From Flavisphingopyxis soli (GTDB taxonomy: Bacteria > Pseudomonadota > Alphaproteobacteria > Sphingomonadales > Sphingomonadaceae): a DNA stretch of 64,000 bases. The stretch is from assembly GCF_007995095.1 (NCBI RefSeq), contig NZ_VOPY01000002.1, positions 558,001 through 622,000 on the forward strand, given 5' to 3'. Each line of letters starts with the position of its first letter. The stretch's first letter is position 1. A program made the position numbers and the translations under genes. Below, in pieces: positions 29,235 to 38,863 of the stretch. The notes beneath the pieces are model-generated. The model was not told the origin of the DNA, made no database searches, and worked only from the letters and a program-made list of their open reading frames with translations.

Positions 29235-30767
29235 ATGATCAAGCACGCGTTAAAGAACCGCCGGGCGACCGATTTTTCGGCCTGGTACCAGGAAGTCATC
29301 ACCGAAGCCGACATGGCCGAGGAATCGGGCGTGCGCGGCTGCATGATCATCCGCCCCTGGGGCTATGGAATGTGGGAGCGGATCCAGCGCCTGCTCGACG
29401 ACCAGATCAAGGCGACAGGCCACGAAAACTGCTATTTCCCGATCTTCATCCCCTTGAGCTATTTCGCCAAGGAAGCCGAGCATGTCGACGGCTTCGCCAA
29501 GGAAATGGCGGTTGTCACCCATCATCGCCTGATTGAGCAGGACGGAACGCTCGTCCCCGATCCCGATGCCAAGCTCGAAGAGCCGCTGATCATCCGGCCG
29601 ACGTCAGAAACCGTGATCGGCACCGCTTTTGCGCGCTGGATCCAGAGCTGGCGCGACCTGCCGGTCAAGATCAACCAGTGGGCCAATGTCGTCCGCTGGG
29701 AAATGCGCACGCGGATGTTCCTGCGGACGAGCGAATTCCTCTGGCAGGAAGGCCATACGGCGCACGCGACACGTGACGAGGCGATGGAAGAGACGCTCGC
29801 GATCCTCGAACTCTATCGCAGTTTCTCCGAAAATGTTCTCGCGATGCCCGTTATCGCTGGCGAAAAGCCCGAGCATGAGCGCTTCCCTGGCGCGGTCGCA
29901 ACCTATTCGATCGAAGCGATGATGCAGGACGGCAAGGCGCTCCAGGCGGGCACGACGCACTATCTCGGCACCGCTTTCGCCGAGGCGCAGAACATTCGCT
30001 ACCAGTCGCCCGAGGGCGAGCTCGAACTCGCGCATACGACAAGCTGGGGCGTCTCGACGCGCCTCATAGGCGGCGTCATCATGACGCACGGCGACGACGA
30101 CGGCCTGCGCGTTCCCCCGCTGATTGCACCACACCAGATCGTCATCGTGCCGATGCTACGCGACAATGACGAGGATGCGGCCCTGCTCGATTACTGCAAC
30201 GCGCTCGTCGCCTCGCTCAAACAGGGCAGTGCGTTTGGCGAACCGCTGCGCGTCCATCTCGACAAGCGCGCGCTCAAGCCCGCCAACAAGCGCTGGTCGT
30301 GGGTCAAGAAGGGCGCGCCGATCATCCTCGAAATCGGCGGCCGCGACATGGCCGCGGGTCTCGTCACGGTCATCGAACGCACTGCGCTCTATGGCGACGA
30401 CGGTCGCCTCGCGAGCAAGGCGATGACGCCCGCCGATCTCGCCGCCGCGGCGCCCGGACTGCTCGAAGCGATCCAGCAACAGCTGCACGCCGAAGCCAAG
30501 ACGCGCCTTGACGCCAACATCACCCGCGACATTACCGACCGCGCTGCGCTCGCCGCGCATTTCGCCGATGCGGCAGCTTATCCGGGCTGGGTCGAGGTCA
30601 GCTGGTCGAAGCCGACCGGCGCCGGGCTCGAGGCGATCATCGAGGAACTGAAGGCGCTCAAATTGACGATGCGCAACGTGCCGCAGGGCAGCGATGCGGC
30701 GGGGTCGACCTGTTTCTTCACCGGCGAGGCGGCGGTCGAACGCATCCTCATCGGCCGGGCATATTAA
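29235..30767 (+). CDS. proS: Proline-tRNA ligase, archaeal/eukaryotic type
   Basis: 510-residue class II synthetase. It shows motif 2 (VVRWEMRTRMFLRTSEFLWQ), HTAHATRDEA and motif 3-like GVSTRLIGGVIMTHGDD. The C-terminal region is of the type-3 enzymes found in archaea, eukaryotes and some bacteria, without the large INS editing domain of E. coli ProRS. It is 24 bases downstream of phaR and one base upstream of the rnr start, so the three probably form an operon. Confidence 0.94.
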   Translation: MIKHALKNRRATDFSAWYQEVITEADMAEESGVRGCMIIRPWGYGMWERIQRLLDDQIKATGHENCYFPIFIPLSYFAKEAEHVDGFAKEMAVVTHHRLIEQDGTLVPDPDAKLEEPLIIRPTSETVIGTAFARWIQSWRDLPVKINQWANVVRWEMRTRMFLRTSEFLWQEGHTAHATRDEAMEETLAILELYRSFSENVLAMPVIAGEKPEHERFPGAVATYSIEAMMQDGKALQAGTTHYLGTAFAEAQNIRYQSPEGELELAHTTSWGVSTRLIGGVIMTHGDDDGLRVPPLIAPHQIVIVPMLRDNDEDAALLDYCNALVASLKQGSAFGEPLRVHLDKRALKPANKRWSWVKKGAPIILEIGGRDMAAGLVTVIERTALYGDDGRLASKAMTPADLAAAAPGLLEAIQQQLHAEAKTRLDANITRDITDRAALAAHFADAAAYPGWVEVSWSKPTGAGLEAIIEELKALKLTMRNVPQGSDAAGSTCFFTGEAAVERILIGRAY

Positions 30768-30768
30768 G

Positions 30769-33255
30769 GTGGCCAAGCAGCAACGCGCACCCGACGGCAT
30801 GCCGACGATCGACCAGGTCGTCGCCTTCATCAAATCGAGCCACCAGCCCGCCGGCAAGCGCGAGATCGCGCGCGAGTTCGGCCTCAAGGGCGGCGAAAAA
30901 ATCAAATTGAAGGCGATGCTCCGCGACATGACCGACGACGGGCTGATCGACCTGACGCCCGGTCGCACCTACACCGCCGGTGGCGAAGTCCCCAAGGTCA
31001 CCGTGCTGCGGATCGTCGATATCGACGACGATCAGCCCGTTGCGACGCCCGAGGAATGGGATGCAGGCACCCCGCCGCCGATGCTTCGCGTCATCCAGCG
31101 CGGGCGCAAGGGCGCACTCGGCGTCGGCGACCGGATCCTCGCGCGCACCGAAGAGCGCGGCAAGGGCCATGTCGCGCACCTGATGAAAAAGCTCGAGCGG
31201 ACCGAGGAAATGGTCCTCGGTGTCGTCACCGCACAGCCGGGTAACAAGGCGAAACAATACTGGCTGCGCGCGGTCGACAAGAAAGCGCGCCGCGACTGGG
31301 CGATCTCCGACCTTGGCGAGGCAAAGCCCGGCGATCTCGTCCTTGCCGCGATCAGCGGTCGCCCGCCGCAGCAAAGCGTCGCGGTCAAGCAGATCCTCGG
31401 CGATCCGCTCGCGCCCAAGAGCTTCAGCGAGATCGCGATCCACAAATACGGCATCCCCCACGTCTTTCCCGACGCGGTCATCGGCGAGGCCGAACGCGTG
31501 GCGAAAGTCCCACTCGGCGACAAGCGCGAGGATCTGACGCATATCCCGATCGTCGCGATCGATCCCGCCGACGCGCGCGACCATGATGACGCGATCTGGG
31601 CGGGCGAAGACGACGATCCCAAGAACCCCGGCGGCTACCGCGCGATCGTCGCAATCGCCGATGTGAGCTACTATGTCCGCCCCGGCAGCGCGCTCGACCG
31701 CGAGGCACGCAAGCGCGGCAACAGCGTCTATTTCCCCGACCAGGTCGTGCCGATGCTGCCCGAGATCCTCTCGGCCGACATGTGTTCGCTCAAGGCCGGG
31801 CAGGACCGCGCCGCGCTCGCCTGCCACATGACGATCGCCGCCGACGGCCGGATCACCGCGTGGCGTTTCACCCGCGCGCGCGTCCGCCTCGCCGCTAACA
31901 TCGCCTATGAAGACGCGCAGGCAGCGATCGACGGCATCGCGCCGCACGATCTCACCGATACCGCACTCAGGCCGCTCTGGGCGTGCTGGGCGCTGCTCAA
32001 GGCGGCGCGGACCAAGCGCGAACCGCTCGATCTTGACCTACCCGAGCGGCGCATCGAACTCGATGAAACCGGGCGCATCACCTCGGTCGCGGCGCGCGAC
32101 CGGCTCGATGCGCATCGCCTCGTCGAGGATTTCATGATCGCCGCCAACGTCGCCGCGGCCAAGGGCCTCGAAGGCAAGGCGCGCCCCGTCATGTACCGCG
32201 TCCACGAAGTCCCCAGCCGCGACAAGCTCGTCGCGATGAAGGACTATTTGAAGACCCTCGACGTGGACTTCGCGCTCGGCCAGGTCGTCCGCCCCGCGAT
32301 CTTCAACCGCGTGCTCGGCAAGATCGCCAATGAAGCGATCAAGGCGCAGGTCATGGAACAGGTGCTGCGCACGCAGATGCAGGCCTATTACGGCCCCGTG
32401 AACATGGGCCATTTCGGCCTCGCGCTGGGTAGCTACGCGCATTTCACCTCACCGATCCGCCGCTATGCCGATCTGCTCGTCCACCGCTCGCTGGTCGATG
32501 GCTACGGCCTCGAACAGGGCAAGCCCGCCGACGACAAGATCGCGGCAAAAACCGGGCTGGCACGCGACGATATCGAGGATCTCGCCAAGATCGGCCAGGC
32601 GATCAGCGATGCCGAACGCCGCGCCATGCAGGCCGAACGCGAGACGGTCGACCGCTACGTCGCCGCCTATCTGTCGCGCCACAAGGGCGAGATCGTCGAT
32701 GCGCGGATCACCGGGGTCAAGGATTTCGGCTTCTTCGCAACGGTCGATGACATCGGCGGCGACGGCCTCATCCCCGTGCGCTCGCTCGGCCGCGAATATT
32801 TCGAATATGACGAGGCCAGCCAGACGCTGACCGGACGCGACACCGGCACCCGCTTCACCAGTGGACAGCGGCTCAAGCTGCGGCTGGTCGAGGCCGATCC
32901 GATCAAGGCATCGCTGTTGTTCGAACTGCCCGAGCGGACCGATGCCAATGGCGGCGGTCGCGACGAGCGTTCATCGGCACCGCGCGGCAAGGGCGGCCCC
33001 AAGGGAACGCGCAAGGATCCGCGCAAACGTCCCGGCAACGGCGGCGACAAGCGCTACGGCAAGAAGCCCGGCAAGGGACCTCGCGGCGGTGGCTCCGATC
33101 GCGGAGGACCCGATAAAGGCCCGCGCCGCAGCCCCGGCAAGGGACCACGCACCGGTAAAGCTGAGACGCGCGACGGCGAGCGCAGCAAGAAGCCCAACCA
33201 GGGCAAACGCGGCCGCCCCGCCAACATCCGCCACCAGGGCAAGAAAAGCCGCTAA
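30769..33255 (+). CDS. rnr: Ribonuclease R
   Basis: 3'-5' exoribonuclease of the RNB family that degrades structured RNA. The 828-residue product has an N-terminal winged-helix region, OB folds, the RNB catalytic stretch AIDPADARDHDDAIW with its aspartates and HFTSPIRRYADLLVHR. An S1 domain (about 640-720) and a strongly basic Gly/Lys/Arg-rich tail (about 735-828) follow. GTG 30769 directly follows the proS stop; ATG 30799 is an alternative start. The stop overlaps the convergent usp gene by 4 bp (CTAA). Confidence 0.94.
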   Translation: MAKQQRAPDGMPTIDQVVAFIKSSHQPAGKREIAREFGLKGGEKIKLKAMLRDMTDDGLIDLTPGRTYTAGGEVPKVTVLRIVDIDDDQPVATPEEWDAGTPPPMLRVIQRGRKGALGVGDRILARTEERGKGHVAHLMKKLERTEEMVLGVVTAQPGNKAKQYWLRAVDKKARRDWAISDLGEAKPGDLVLAAISGRPPQQSVAVKQILGDPLAPKSFSEIAIHKYGIPHVFPDAVIGEAERVAKVPLGDKREDLTHIPIVAIDPADARDHDDAIWAGEDDDPKNPGGYRAIVAIADVSYYVRPGSALDREARKRGNSVYFPDQVVPMLPEILSADMCSLKAGQDRAALACHMTIAADGRITAWRFTRARVRLAANIAYEDAQAAIDGIAPHDLTDTALRPLWACWALLKAARTKREPLDLDLPERRIELDETGRITSVAARDRLDAHRLVEDFMIAANVAAAKGLEGKARPVMYRVHEVPSRDKLVAMKDYLKTLDVDFALGQVVRPAIFNRVLGKIANEAIKAQVMEQVLRTQMQAYYGPVNMGHFGLALGSYAHFTSPIRRYADLLVHRSLVDGYGLEQGKPADDKIAAKTGLARDDIEDLAKIGQAISDAERRAMQAERETVDRYVAAYLSRHKGEIVDARITGVKDFGFFATVDDIGGDGLIPVRSLGREYFEYDEASQTLTGRDTGTRFTSGQRLKLRLVEADPIKASLLFELPERTDANGGGRDERSSAPRGKGGPKGTRKDPRKRPGNGGDKRYGKKPGKGPRGGGSDRGGPDKGPRRSPGKGPRTGKAETRDGERSKKPNQGKRGRPANIRHQGKKSR

Positions 33256-33707
33256 CTCAAGCGGTCGATGTCCTCGATCGACAGCGATCCGGGGATGATG
33301 AACACCGGGCAGCCCATTGTGCCCGCATCGCTGCCCGCGAAGTGCGACACCAACGGCCCGGGATTGCCCGATGCGGCGGCACCGAGGACGAGCGCGACGA
33401 TCTCCTTGTCGTCGGCAATCACGTCGCGGACGACGTCGATGTCCTTGCCCAGCCGGACGGTAATCGTCGGCGATATGCCGTTTTCGAGCGCCAGTGTGCC
33501 AGCCGCGCCGGCGACGAGCGCCTCGGCGCGGGCGCGCGCCTCGTCCTCCATCGTCGCCTGCGCGCCGCCCCACGCCACGAATTCCTGCGGCGCGACGACC
33601 GCGAGGACATGGACCTTGCCGCCGGTGCGCGCAGCACGGCGCGCGGCAAAGCGCATCGCCAGCGCCGATTCATCGCTCTCGTCGATGACGACCAGATAAC
33701 TTCTCAT
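33252..33707 (-). CDS. Universal stress protein
   Basis: 151-residue UspA-fold protein. It begins MRSYLVVIDESDES and has the late motif LGAAASGNPGPLVSHFAG, close to the ATP-binding G-2X-G-9X-G(S/T) pattern, ending GCPVFIIPG. ATG 33707 follows a G-rich site; the reading frame extends to 34124, but only as a shadow of pdhC. Function is likely in stress resistance, with no specific ligand known. Confidence 0.88.
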   Translation of the reverse strand: MRSYLVVIDESDESALAMRFAARRAARTGGKVHVLAVVAPQEFVAWGGAQATMEDEARARAEALVAGAAGTLALENGISPTITVRLGKDIDVVRDVIADDKEIVALVLGAAASGNPGPLVSHFAGSDAGTMGCPVFIIPGSLSIEDIDRLS

Positions 33708-33903
33708 GCAGCGTCCCCCCAATCTCGGGGCGTCGCGTGTCCCTGCCGGGACGCCCTTCACGCAAATTTGGGCGCGCGCAGCGCACGATGCAAGCACGAA
33801 GCCGACATAGGCCTTGACCCGATGCCCCGTTTCGGGCTGGAAGGCGCGAACAATCGCCGCCCGCAACCGCCGGGCCGCCGCCAGATTACGAGGATGCCAG
33901 CCG

Positions 33904-35244
33904 ATGGCCATCGAGCTTAAAATGCCCGCCCTTTCGCCGACCATGGAGGAAGGCACGCTCGCCAAATGGATGGTCAAGGAAGGCGACGTCGTGACGTCGG
34001 GCACGCTCCTCGCAGAGATCGAGACCGACAAGGCGACGATGGAATTCGAGGCGATCGACGAAGGCACTGTCGCCAGGATCGTCGTCCCCGACGGCACCGA
34101 CGCGGTCAAGGTCGGTGACGTCATAGCGATCTTGGCGGAAGAGGGCGAAGACGTCGCCGAAGCGGCGGCGAGTGGCGGCGCAGTTGCAAAGGCTGAACCA
34201 GCCGATACGCCAAAGACCGAGGGCGGTCATTCGGCAAGCTCGGCACAAACAGATGATGGATCAGGCGCTTCCCCCTCATCCACTCCTTCATCCGCTCAGG
34301 CTGAGCCTGTCGAAGCCCCTTCGGCGAGCCAGGCTCCGACCCGATCCAATGACGGCGACCGCATCAAGGCCAGCCCACTCGCCCGCCGCATTGCCGCCGA
34401 CACCGGCGTCAACCTGTCCACGCTGACCGGCTCGGGTCCCGGCGGCCGCATCGTCAAGGCCGACGTCGAAAGCGCCACCCCGCAAACATCCGCTCAGGCT
34501 GAGCCCGTCGAAGCCCGCGCGCAGTCCAAATCGGCCCCGGTCGATCCCGGCGAGATTCCGCATGAGGTCCAGAAACTCAGCAACATGCGCAAGACGATCG
34601 CGCGCCGGCTGACCGAGGCGAAGCAGACCGTGCCGCATATCTACCTGACCGTCGATATCCGCATCGATGCGCTGCTCAAGCTGCGCGGCGAGCTCAACGC
34701 CGGTCTCGAAAGCCGCGGCATCAAGCTCAGCGTCAACGACCTCCTCATCAAGGCGCTCGCACAGGCGCTGATGATCGTCCCCAAGTGCAACGTCGCCTTC
34801 GCCGGCGACAGCCTAATCGCCTACAGCCGCGCCGACATCTCGGTCGCGGTCAGCATCGAGGGCGGCCTGATCACGCCCATCGTCGTCGGTGCCAACGAAA
34901 AATCGGTCTCGGCGATCGCGACCGAGGTCAAGGATCTCGCCGGGCGCGCCAAGGAGGGCAAGCTCCAGCCGCACGAATACCAGGGCGGCACCGCGAGCAT
35001 TTCGAACATGGGCATGTTCGGCATCAAGCAGTTCGATGCCGTCATCAACCCGCCGCAGGGCATGATCATGGCGATCGGCGCGGGCGAAAAGCGCCCCTAT
35101 ATCGTCGATGACGCGCTCGGCGTCGCGACGGTCATGAGCGCCACCGGCAGCTTCGACCACCGCGCCATCGACGGCGCCGACGGCGCGCAACTGATGAAGG
35201 CGTTCAAGGACCTCGTGGAGAACCCGCTGGGGATGTTGGCTTAA
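33904..35244 (+). CDS. pdhC: Dihydrolipoamide acetyltransferase (E2) of pyruvate dehydrogenase
   Basis: 446-residue core subunit of the pyruvate dehydrogenase complex. It has one lipoyl domain with the lipoylated lysine K43 in ETDKATMEF, a flexible linker, a peripheral-subunit-binding domain ([18 protein letters not shown]) and a catalytic domain ending with [11 protein letters not shown] (HRxxDG). The two linkers contain the nonapeptide SAQAEPVEA twice, encoded by two near-identical copies of a 30-bp palindromic repeat. E1 genes are not adjacent. Its stop overlaps the next start by one base. Confidence 0.95.
   Translation: MAIELKMPALSPTMEEGTLAKWMVKEGDVVTSGTLLAEIETDKATMEFEAIDEGTVARIVVPDGTDAVKVGDVIAILAEEGEDVAEAAASGGAVAKAEPADTPKTEGGHSASSAQTDDGSGASPSSTPSSAQAEPVEAPSASQAPTRSNDGDRIKASPLARRIAADTGVNLSTLTGSGPGGRIVKADVESATPQTSAQAEPVEARAQSKSAPVDPGEIPHEVQKLSNMRKTIARRLTEAKQTVPHIYLTVDIRIDALLKLRGELNAGLESRGIKLSVNDLLIKALAQALMIVPKCNVAFAGDSLIAYSRADISVAVSIEGGLITPIVVGANEKSVSAIATEVKDLAGRAKEGKLQPHEYQGGTASISNMGMFGIKQFDAVINPPQGMIMAIGAGEKRPYIVDDALGVATVMSATGSFDHRAIDGADGAQLMKAFKDLVENPLGMLA
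34289..34318 (+). repeat. Palindromic repeat, copy 1, inside the pdhC linker
   Basis: A 30-base element with the core CAGGCTGAGCCTG, a perfect 6-bp palindrome around G, followed by TCGAAGCCC. It is read in frame as [10 protein letters not shown] associate this core with short repeats scattered between genes in sphingomonad genomes; here it sits in coding sequence for a disordered linker. It differs from copy 2 at one base. Confidence 0.8.
34487..34516 (+). repeat. Palindromic repeat, copy 2, inside the pdhC linker
   Basis: The same 30-base element 198 bases further on, exactly 66 codons, so also read as SAQAEPVEA. The single difference (CCTGTC to CCCGTC) is silent and breaks one base pair of the palindrome. 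It lies just after the subunit-binding domain. Confidence 0.8.
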
Positions 35245-35792
35245 TGCTTCCTTCGACAAGCGATCTGCTAGAGCGCCTATTTTCGAAAGGCGTAAAGAGC
35301 GAACAAGTTGAACAAGCGCTGGGCATTCATCAAAGCGGCGTATCAGCGCTACGGCACAAGAAACGAAAACTATCCTACGAAGAAGTTAGAGCTTTGTTGG
35401 AGGCGTTTCCCGCCGAAGCCGGATGGTTGACGCCCGCCATCCGCGTCACCGCGATGCCCGCCGATCTCAACCCCTATGGCGGCGTTTTCGGCGGCTGGAT
35501 CATGAGCCAGATGGCGCTCGCGGCGGGCTCGCTCGCCTCGCGCCATGCCAAGGGCAAGACGGTCGTGATCGCGGCGGACGAATTGCGCTTTCCCGGTGCG
35601 ATGGCGGTCGGCGACGAGCTGTCCTGCTATCCGGTGATCGAGAAACAGGGCAGCAGTTCAATGACTATCGCGGTTGAAGCGATTGCGCGCGAACGCGATG
35701 GCGAAACCGAAACCCGCGTCGCCAGCGGCCGCTTCACCTTCGTCGCCATCGGCGCGGACGGCAAAAAACGCGAAATTACTCCTACGGTTTGA
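35244..35792 (+). CDS. HTH-like domain fused to YciA-type acyl-CoA thioesterase
   Basis: 182-residue protein in two parts. Residues about 62-182 are a hotdog acyl-CoA thioesterase: AMPADLNPYGGVFGGWIMSQM and ADELRFPGAMAVGDEL are YciA-like. Residues 1-60 look like a small helix-turn-helix: helices around EQVEQALGIHQSGVSALRH and then LSYEEVRALLEAF, as in N-termini of XRE/S24-type regulators. The HTH stretch (35244-35415) is clearly AT-richer than its surroundings. A TTG just before TPAIRV (35427) could be the original thioesterase start. It is either a real fusion or a captured fragment; it sits between pdhC and lpd. Confidence 0.8.
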   Translation: MLPSTSDLLERLFSKGVKSEQVEQALGIHQSGVSALRHKKRKLSYEEVRALLEAFPAEAGWLTPAIRVTAMPADLNPYGGVFGGWIMSQMALAAGSLASRHAKGKTVVIAADELRFPGAMAVGDELSCYPVIEKQGSSSMTIAVEAIARERDGETETRVASGRFTFVAIGADGKKREITPTV

Positions 35793-35808
35793 ACGAAAGC
35801 AAAGAGTT

Positions 35809-37218
35809 ATGGCCGAAACTTACGACGTCATCGTATTGGGCAGTGGACCGGGCGGCTATGTCGCGGCGATCCGCGCGAGCCAGCTTGGCCTCAAGACCGC
35901 GATCGTCGAGCGCGAGCTGCTCGGCGGGATCTGCCTCAACTGGGGCTGCATCCCGACCAAGGCGCTGCTGCGTTCGGCCGAGATATTCCACTATATGAAC
36001 CACGCCAAGGATTACGGGCTCGCGGCCGAGAAGATCAGCGCCGACCTCGACGCCGTCGTCAAGCGCAGCCGCGGTGTCGCGAAACAACTCAACCAGGGCG
36101 TCACGCACCTGATGAAGAAGAACAAGATCGCGGTCCATATGGGCACCGGCACGCTGACCGGGCCGACCAGCCTGACCGTCGAAAGCGACAAGGGCGAGGA
36201 AAAGCTCACCGCCAAGCATATCATCGTCGCGACTGGCGCGCGCGCCCGCGACCTTCCCTTCGCCAAGGCCGACGGCAAGCGCGTCTGGACCTATCGCCAC
36301 GCGATGACGCCGCCCGAAATGCCCACCAAGCTTCTGGTCATCGGATCGGGCGCGATCGGCATCGAGTTTGCCAGCTTCTACAATGACATGGGCGCCGATG
36401 TTACCGTCGTCGAGATGCTCGACCGCGTCGTTCCGGTCGAGGATGCCGACGTCAGCGCATTCCTCGAGAAATCGCTCAAAAAACAGGGCATGACGATCAT
36501 GACCGGGGCAGGGGTCGAGAGCATCGACGTCGGCGCCAAGGGCATCACCGCCGCGATCAAGGGAAAAGACGGCAAGGTCGCCAAGTCAGAGTTCAGCCAC
36601 GTCATCGTCGCGGTCGGCATCGTCCCCAATACCGAGAATATCGGCTTGGAAAAGCTCGTCGAAATGGATCGCGGCTTCATCCAGATCGATCCCTATGGCC
36701 GCACCAGATCGAAGGGCCTGTGGGCGATCGGCGATTGCGTTCCCGGCCCCTGGCTGGCGCACAAGGCGAGCCACGAAGGCGTCACCGCCGCCGAGGCGAT
36801 TGCGCAAGAACTGGGCAACACCGACGTCCACCCACACGCGCTCGACCGCAACAATATCCCTGGTTGCACCTATTGCCACCCGCAGATCGCCTCGGTCGGC
36901 ATGACCGAAGCCAAGGCAAAGGAGGCGGGTTACACGCTCAAGGTTGGCACCTTCCCCTTTATCGGCAACGGCAAGGCGATCGCGCTCGGCGAGGCTGAAG
37001 GGTTCGTGAAAACGGTGTTCGATGCCAAGACCGGCGAGCTGCTCGGCGCGCACATGATCGGCGCCGAGGTCACCGAGCTGATCCAGGGCTATGTCGTCGG
37101 CAAGACGCTCGAAACGACCGAGGTAGAGCTCATGACCAGCATCTTCCCGCATCCGACGCTCAGCGAGATGATGCACGAAAGCGTCCTCGCGGCGTACGAC
37201 CGCGCGGTGCATATCTGA
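35809..37218 (+). CDS. lpdA: Dihydrolipoyl dehydrogenase (E3)
   Basis: 469-residue FAD enzyme that reoxidises the E2 lipoyl arm. It has the FAD motif VLGSGPGGYVAA, the redox pair C42/C47 in GGICLNWGCIPTKAL, the NAD motif VIGSGAIGIEFASF and the interface motif HPTLSEMMHE. ATG 35809 gives the standard N-terminus; the frame is open further up, into the thioesterase gene. It ends the pdhC operon. Confidence 0.96.
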   Translation: MAETYDVIVLGSGPGGYVAAIRASQLGLKTAIVERELLGGICLNWGCIPTKALLRSAEIFHYMNHAKDYGLAAEKISADLDAVVKRSRGVAKQLNQGVTHLMKKNKIAVHMGTGTLTGPTSLTVESDKGEEKLTAKHIIVATGARARDLPFAKADGKRVWTYRHAMTPPEMPTKLLVIGSGAIGIEFASFYNDMGADVTVVEMLDRVVPVEDADVSAFLEKSLKKQGMTIMTGAGVESIDVGAKGITAAIKGKDGKVAKSEFSHVIVAVGIVPNTENIGLEKLVEMDRGFIQIDPYGRTRSKGLWAIGDCVPGPWLAHKASHEGVTAAEAIAQELGNTDVHPHALDRNNIPGCTYCHPQIASVGMTEAKAKEAGYTLKVGTFPFIGNGKAIALGEAEGFVKTVFDAKTGELLGAHMIGAEVTELIQGYVVGKTLETTEVELMTSIFPHPTLSEMMHESVLAAYDRAVHI

Positions 37219-37246
37219 TTGCGGTGGCTGATTGCGATGGCCGCGC

Positions 37247-37687
37247 TTAGCGCGCGATCGAGGACTTGATGACGTTGACGCGTTTCTGGAAATCGCGCCG
37301 GTTGTTCTGGCGCGACAGCGTCGACGTGATGTGGTTTGCGACCGCCTGGTAGATCGGCTTGTCGAAGCGGCAGCCGTAGCGCATGTCGCCTTTCCATGCG
37401 ACCGTGGCACGGAGCGGTTCGATCCCGTCAATATGGACGAAGAATGGCTCTTCTTCGCGAAAATTGCCGGCGCAGGCGAACGAGCACCCCTCGCGCGAGA
37501 AATCGAGCACGGTCACCGTGACGGGCTTTAGCTTGGCCTGGTGCAGGATCCCCTCGATGACCACGGGTTCGCGGCGCGCACTGCGACGATCATCGCCATG
37601 GTCGCACCACGACGGCCGATCGAGACCGCTGGTCGCAAGTTGACGCATGAACTGCGACTGGGAAAGCTTCATGCTTTGCATAGTCAT
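37247..37687 (-). CDS. PilZ-domain protein, predicted c-di-GMP binder
   Basis: 146-residue protein. The arginine cluster DDRRSARREP (residues 32-41) and DFSREGCSF (62-70) match the RxxxR and (D/N)xSxxG motifs that bind cyclic di-GMP in PilZ domains. Only short tails flank the domain, so it would act as a stand-alone adaptor. There are three possible starts (M1, M3, M6). Converges on lpdA with a 28-base gap. Confidence 0.85.
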   Translation of the reverse strand: MTMQSMKLSQSQFMRQLATSGLDRPSWCDHGDDRRSARREPVVIEGILHQAKLKPVTVTVLDFSREGCSFACAGNFREEEPFFVHIDGIEPLRATVAWKGDMRYGCRFDKPIYQAVANHITSTLSRQNNRRDFQKRVNVIKSSIAR

Positions 37688-37855
37688 CGATTAGCGCAAC
37701 GTGATTAAACTAGTGTAAACTAGGATGATCCTCCGATCGTAGGACTCGGAAATCTTATCGGGGTTCAATTTCCAGCAGTGTTCCGGTCCACTGACCTTTT
37801 GATATCCGGTACGCTTCGGTCTGGCCGCCGGACGGCCGCACTTGTGCAGCGGGCA

Positions 37856-38863
37856 TCACGGCGTGCCGACGCCAACCAACCGGCCGTCAATACGCTTTCC
37901 GTAATAGCTATCGCCGCCATGGTTGGCCTTGGCATTCTCTTCGATACTGCCGGTCTGGCGTGGATCCTTGGGTCGCTCTTGACTGTCGATATACGCGGCC
38001 ACGTCCCATGCCTGTTGATCGGTAAGACTGCTGCCCTGGCCAAGCGGCATATTGGCCTTGATGAAGCCTGCTGCGGTGTTCACCCTCGCCATGCCAGCCC
38101 CCCAATTGAAGCTATTCGGACCCCAGAGAGGGGGGAAGACAATCCGGCCGTTAATGTCCAACTGGCCGGCACCGTCGGCGCCATGACAGGCAGCGCATTT
38201 TGCAACGAAGACCTTTTGCCCGCGGGCGGGTTCATAGCCGAGCGAAGTCTTTTCCAGCGTGGGATAGCCTGCTCCGGGCATATTGGCACCGGTCGGGGCG
38301 CCGGTTGCTAGCCAGTGCATATATGTCTCGAGGTCTTTGTATACCGCATGGCCTGCCGGGGGTGGGCCACCCGACTTCGATGCCTGGGCGTTCATCGAAT
38401 AGGTGAAACACCCCTTTATCCGGTCCTCCATCGTGTTGATCTGCTTGTTCTTCGAACGATATTTTGGATAGGCCACCCACGCCGCCCACATCGGTGCGGA
38501 ATTTGCGCGGCGACCGCTGTCGAGATGACAGCTCGCACAAGCCACGCCGTTGCCGACGAAATCGCCGGCGTTCGACGCGGTGTTGACAAAGATCGCCTGT
38601 CCGCGCCGGACCGCATCGCCTGCCGGGCCATCGGGTATGGACGTTTCGGCGGGCGGCTGGAACATTTGGGCTTGGGCAACGTCCGGGCTCATGGGGACCT
38701 CGCCCCTGTCGCTGAAAATCCCCGCATCGAACGCTAATGACGCTATCACGAACAGCGCAGCGCCTCCGCCGATAGCGATGATGGCGGTCCTGACGCCGCG
38801 TCCCATGAGCGGGCGGGCGCGCTCTTCGCCGCCTTCAACTCGCTCGCGCTCTTCACTTTCCAT
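37856..38863 (-). CDS. Membrane-anchored TsdA-like diheme cytochrome c
   Basis: 335 residues with a cytoplasmic acidic N-terminus, one helix (about 24-48) and a periplasmic part with two haem motifs, CASCH (109-113) and CAACH (223-227). The first half follows thiosulfate dehydrogenase TsdA: GQAIFVNTA, GNGVACASCHLDSGR, YPKYR and DRIKGCFTYSMN. C152 lies where TsdA has its axial haem cysteine. TsdA enzymes oxidise thiosulfate to tetrathionate or the reverse; most are soluble, this one is anchored. The start ATG overlaps the triheme gene by 11 bases. It is last in a four-gene oxidase operon, so electrons probably flow to that oxidase. Confidence 0.85.
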   Translation of the reverse strand: MESEERERVEGGEERARPLMGRGVRTAIIAIGGGAALFVIASLAFDAGIFSDRGEVPMSPDVAQAQMFQPPAETSIPDGPAGDAVRRGQAIFVNTASNAGDFVGNGVACASCHLDSGRRANSAPMWAAWVAYPKYRSKNKQINTMEDRIKGCFTYSMNAQASKSGGPPPAGHAVYKDLETYMHWLATGAPTGANMPGAGYPTLEKTSLGYEPARGQKVFVAKCAACHGADGAGQLDINGRIVFPPLWGPNSFNWGAGMARVNTAAGFIKANMPLGQGSSLTDQQAWDVAAYIDSQERPKDPRQTGSIEENAKANHGGDSYYGKRIDGRLVGVGTP

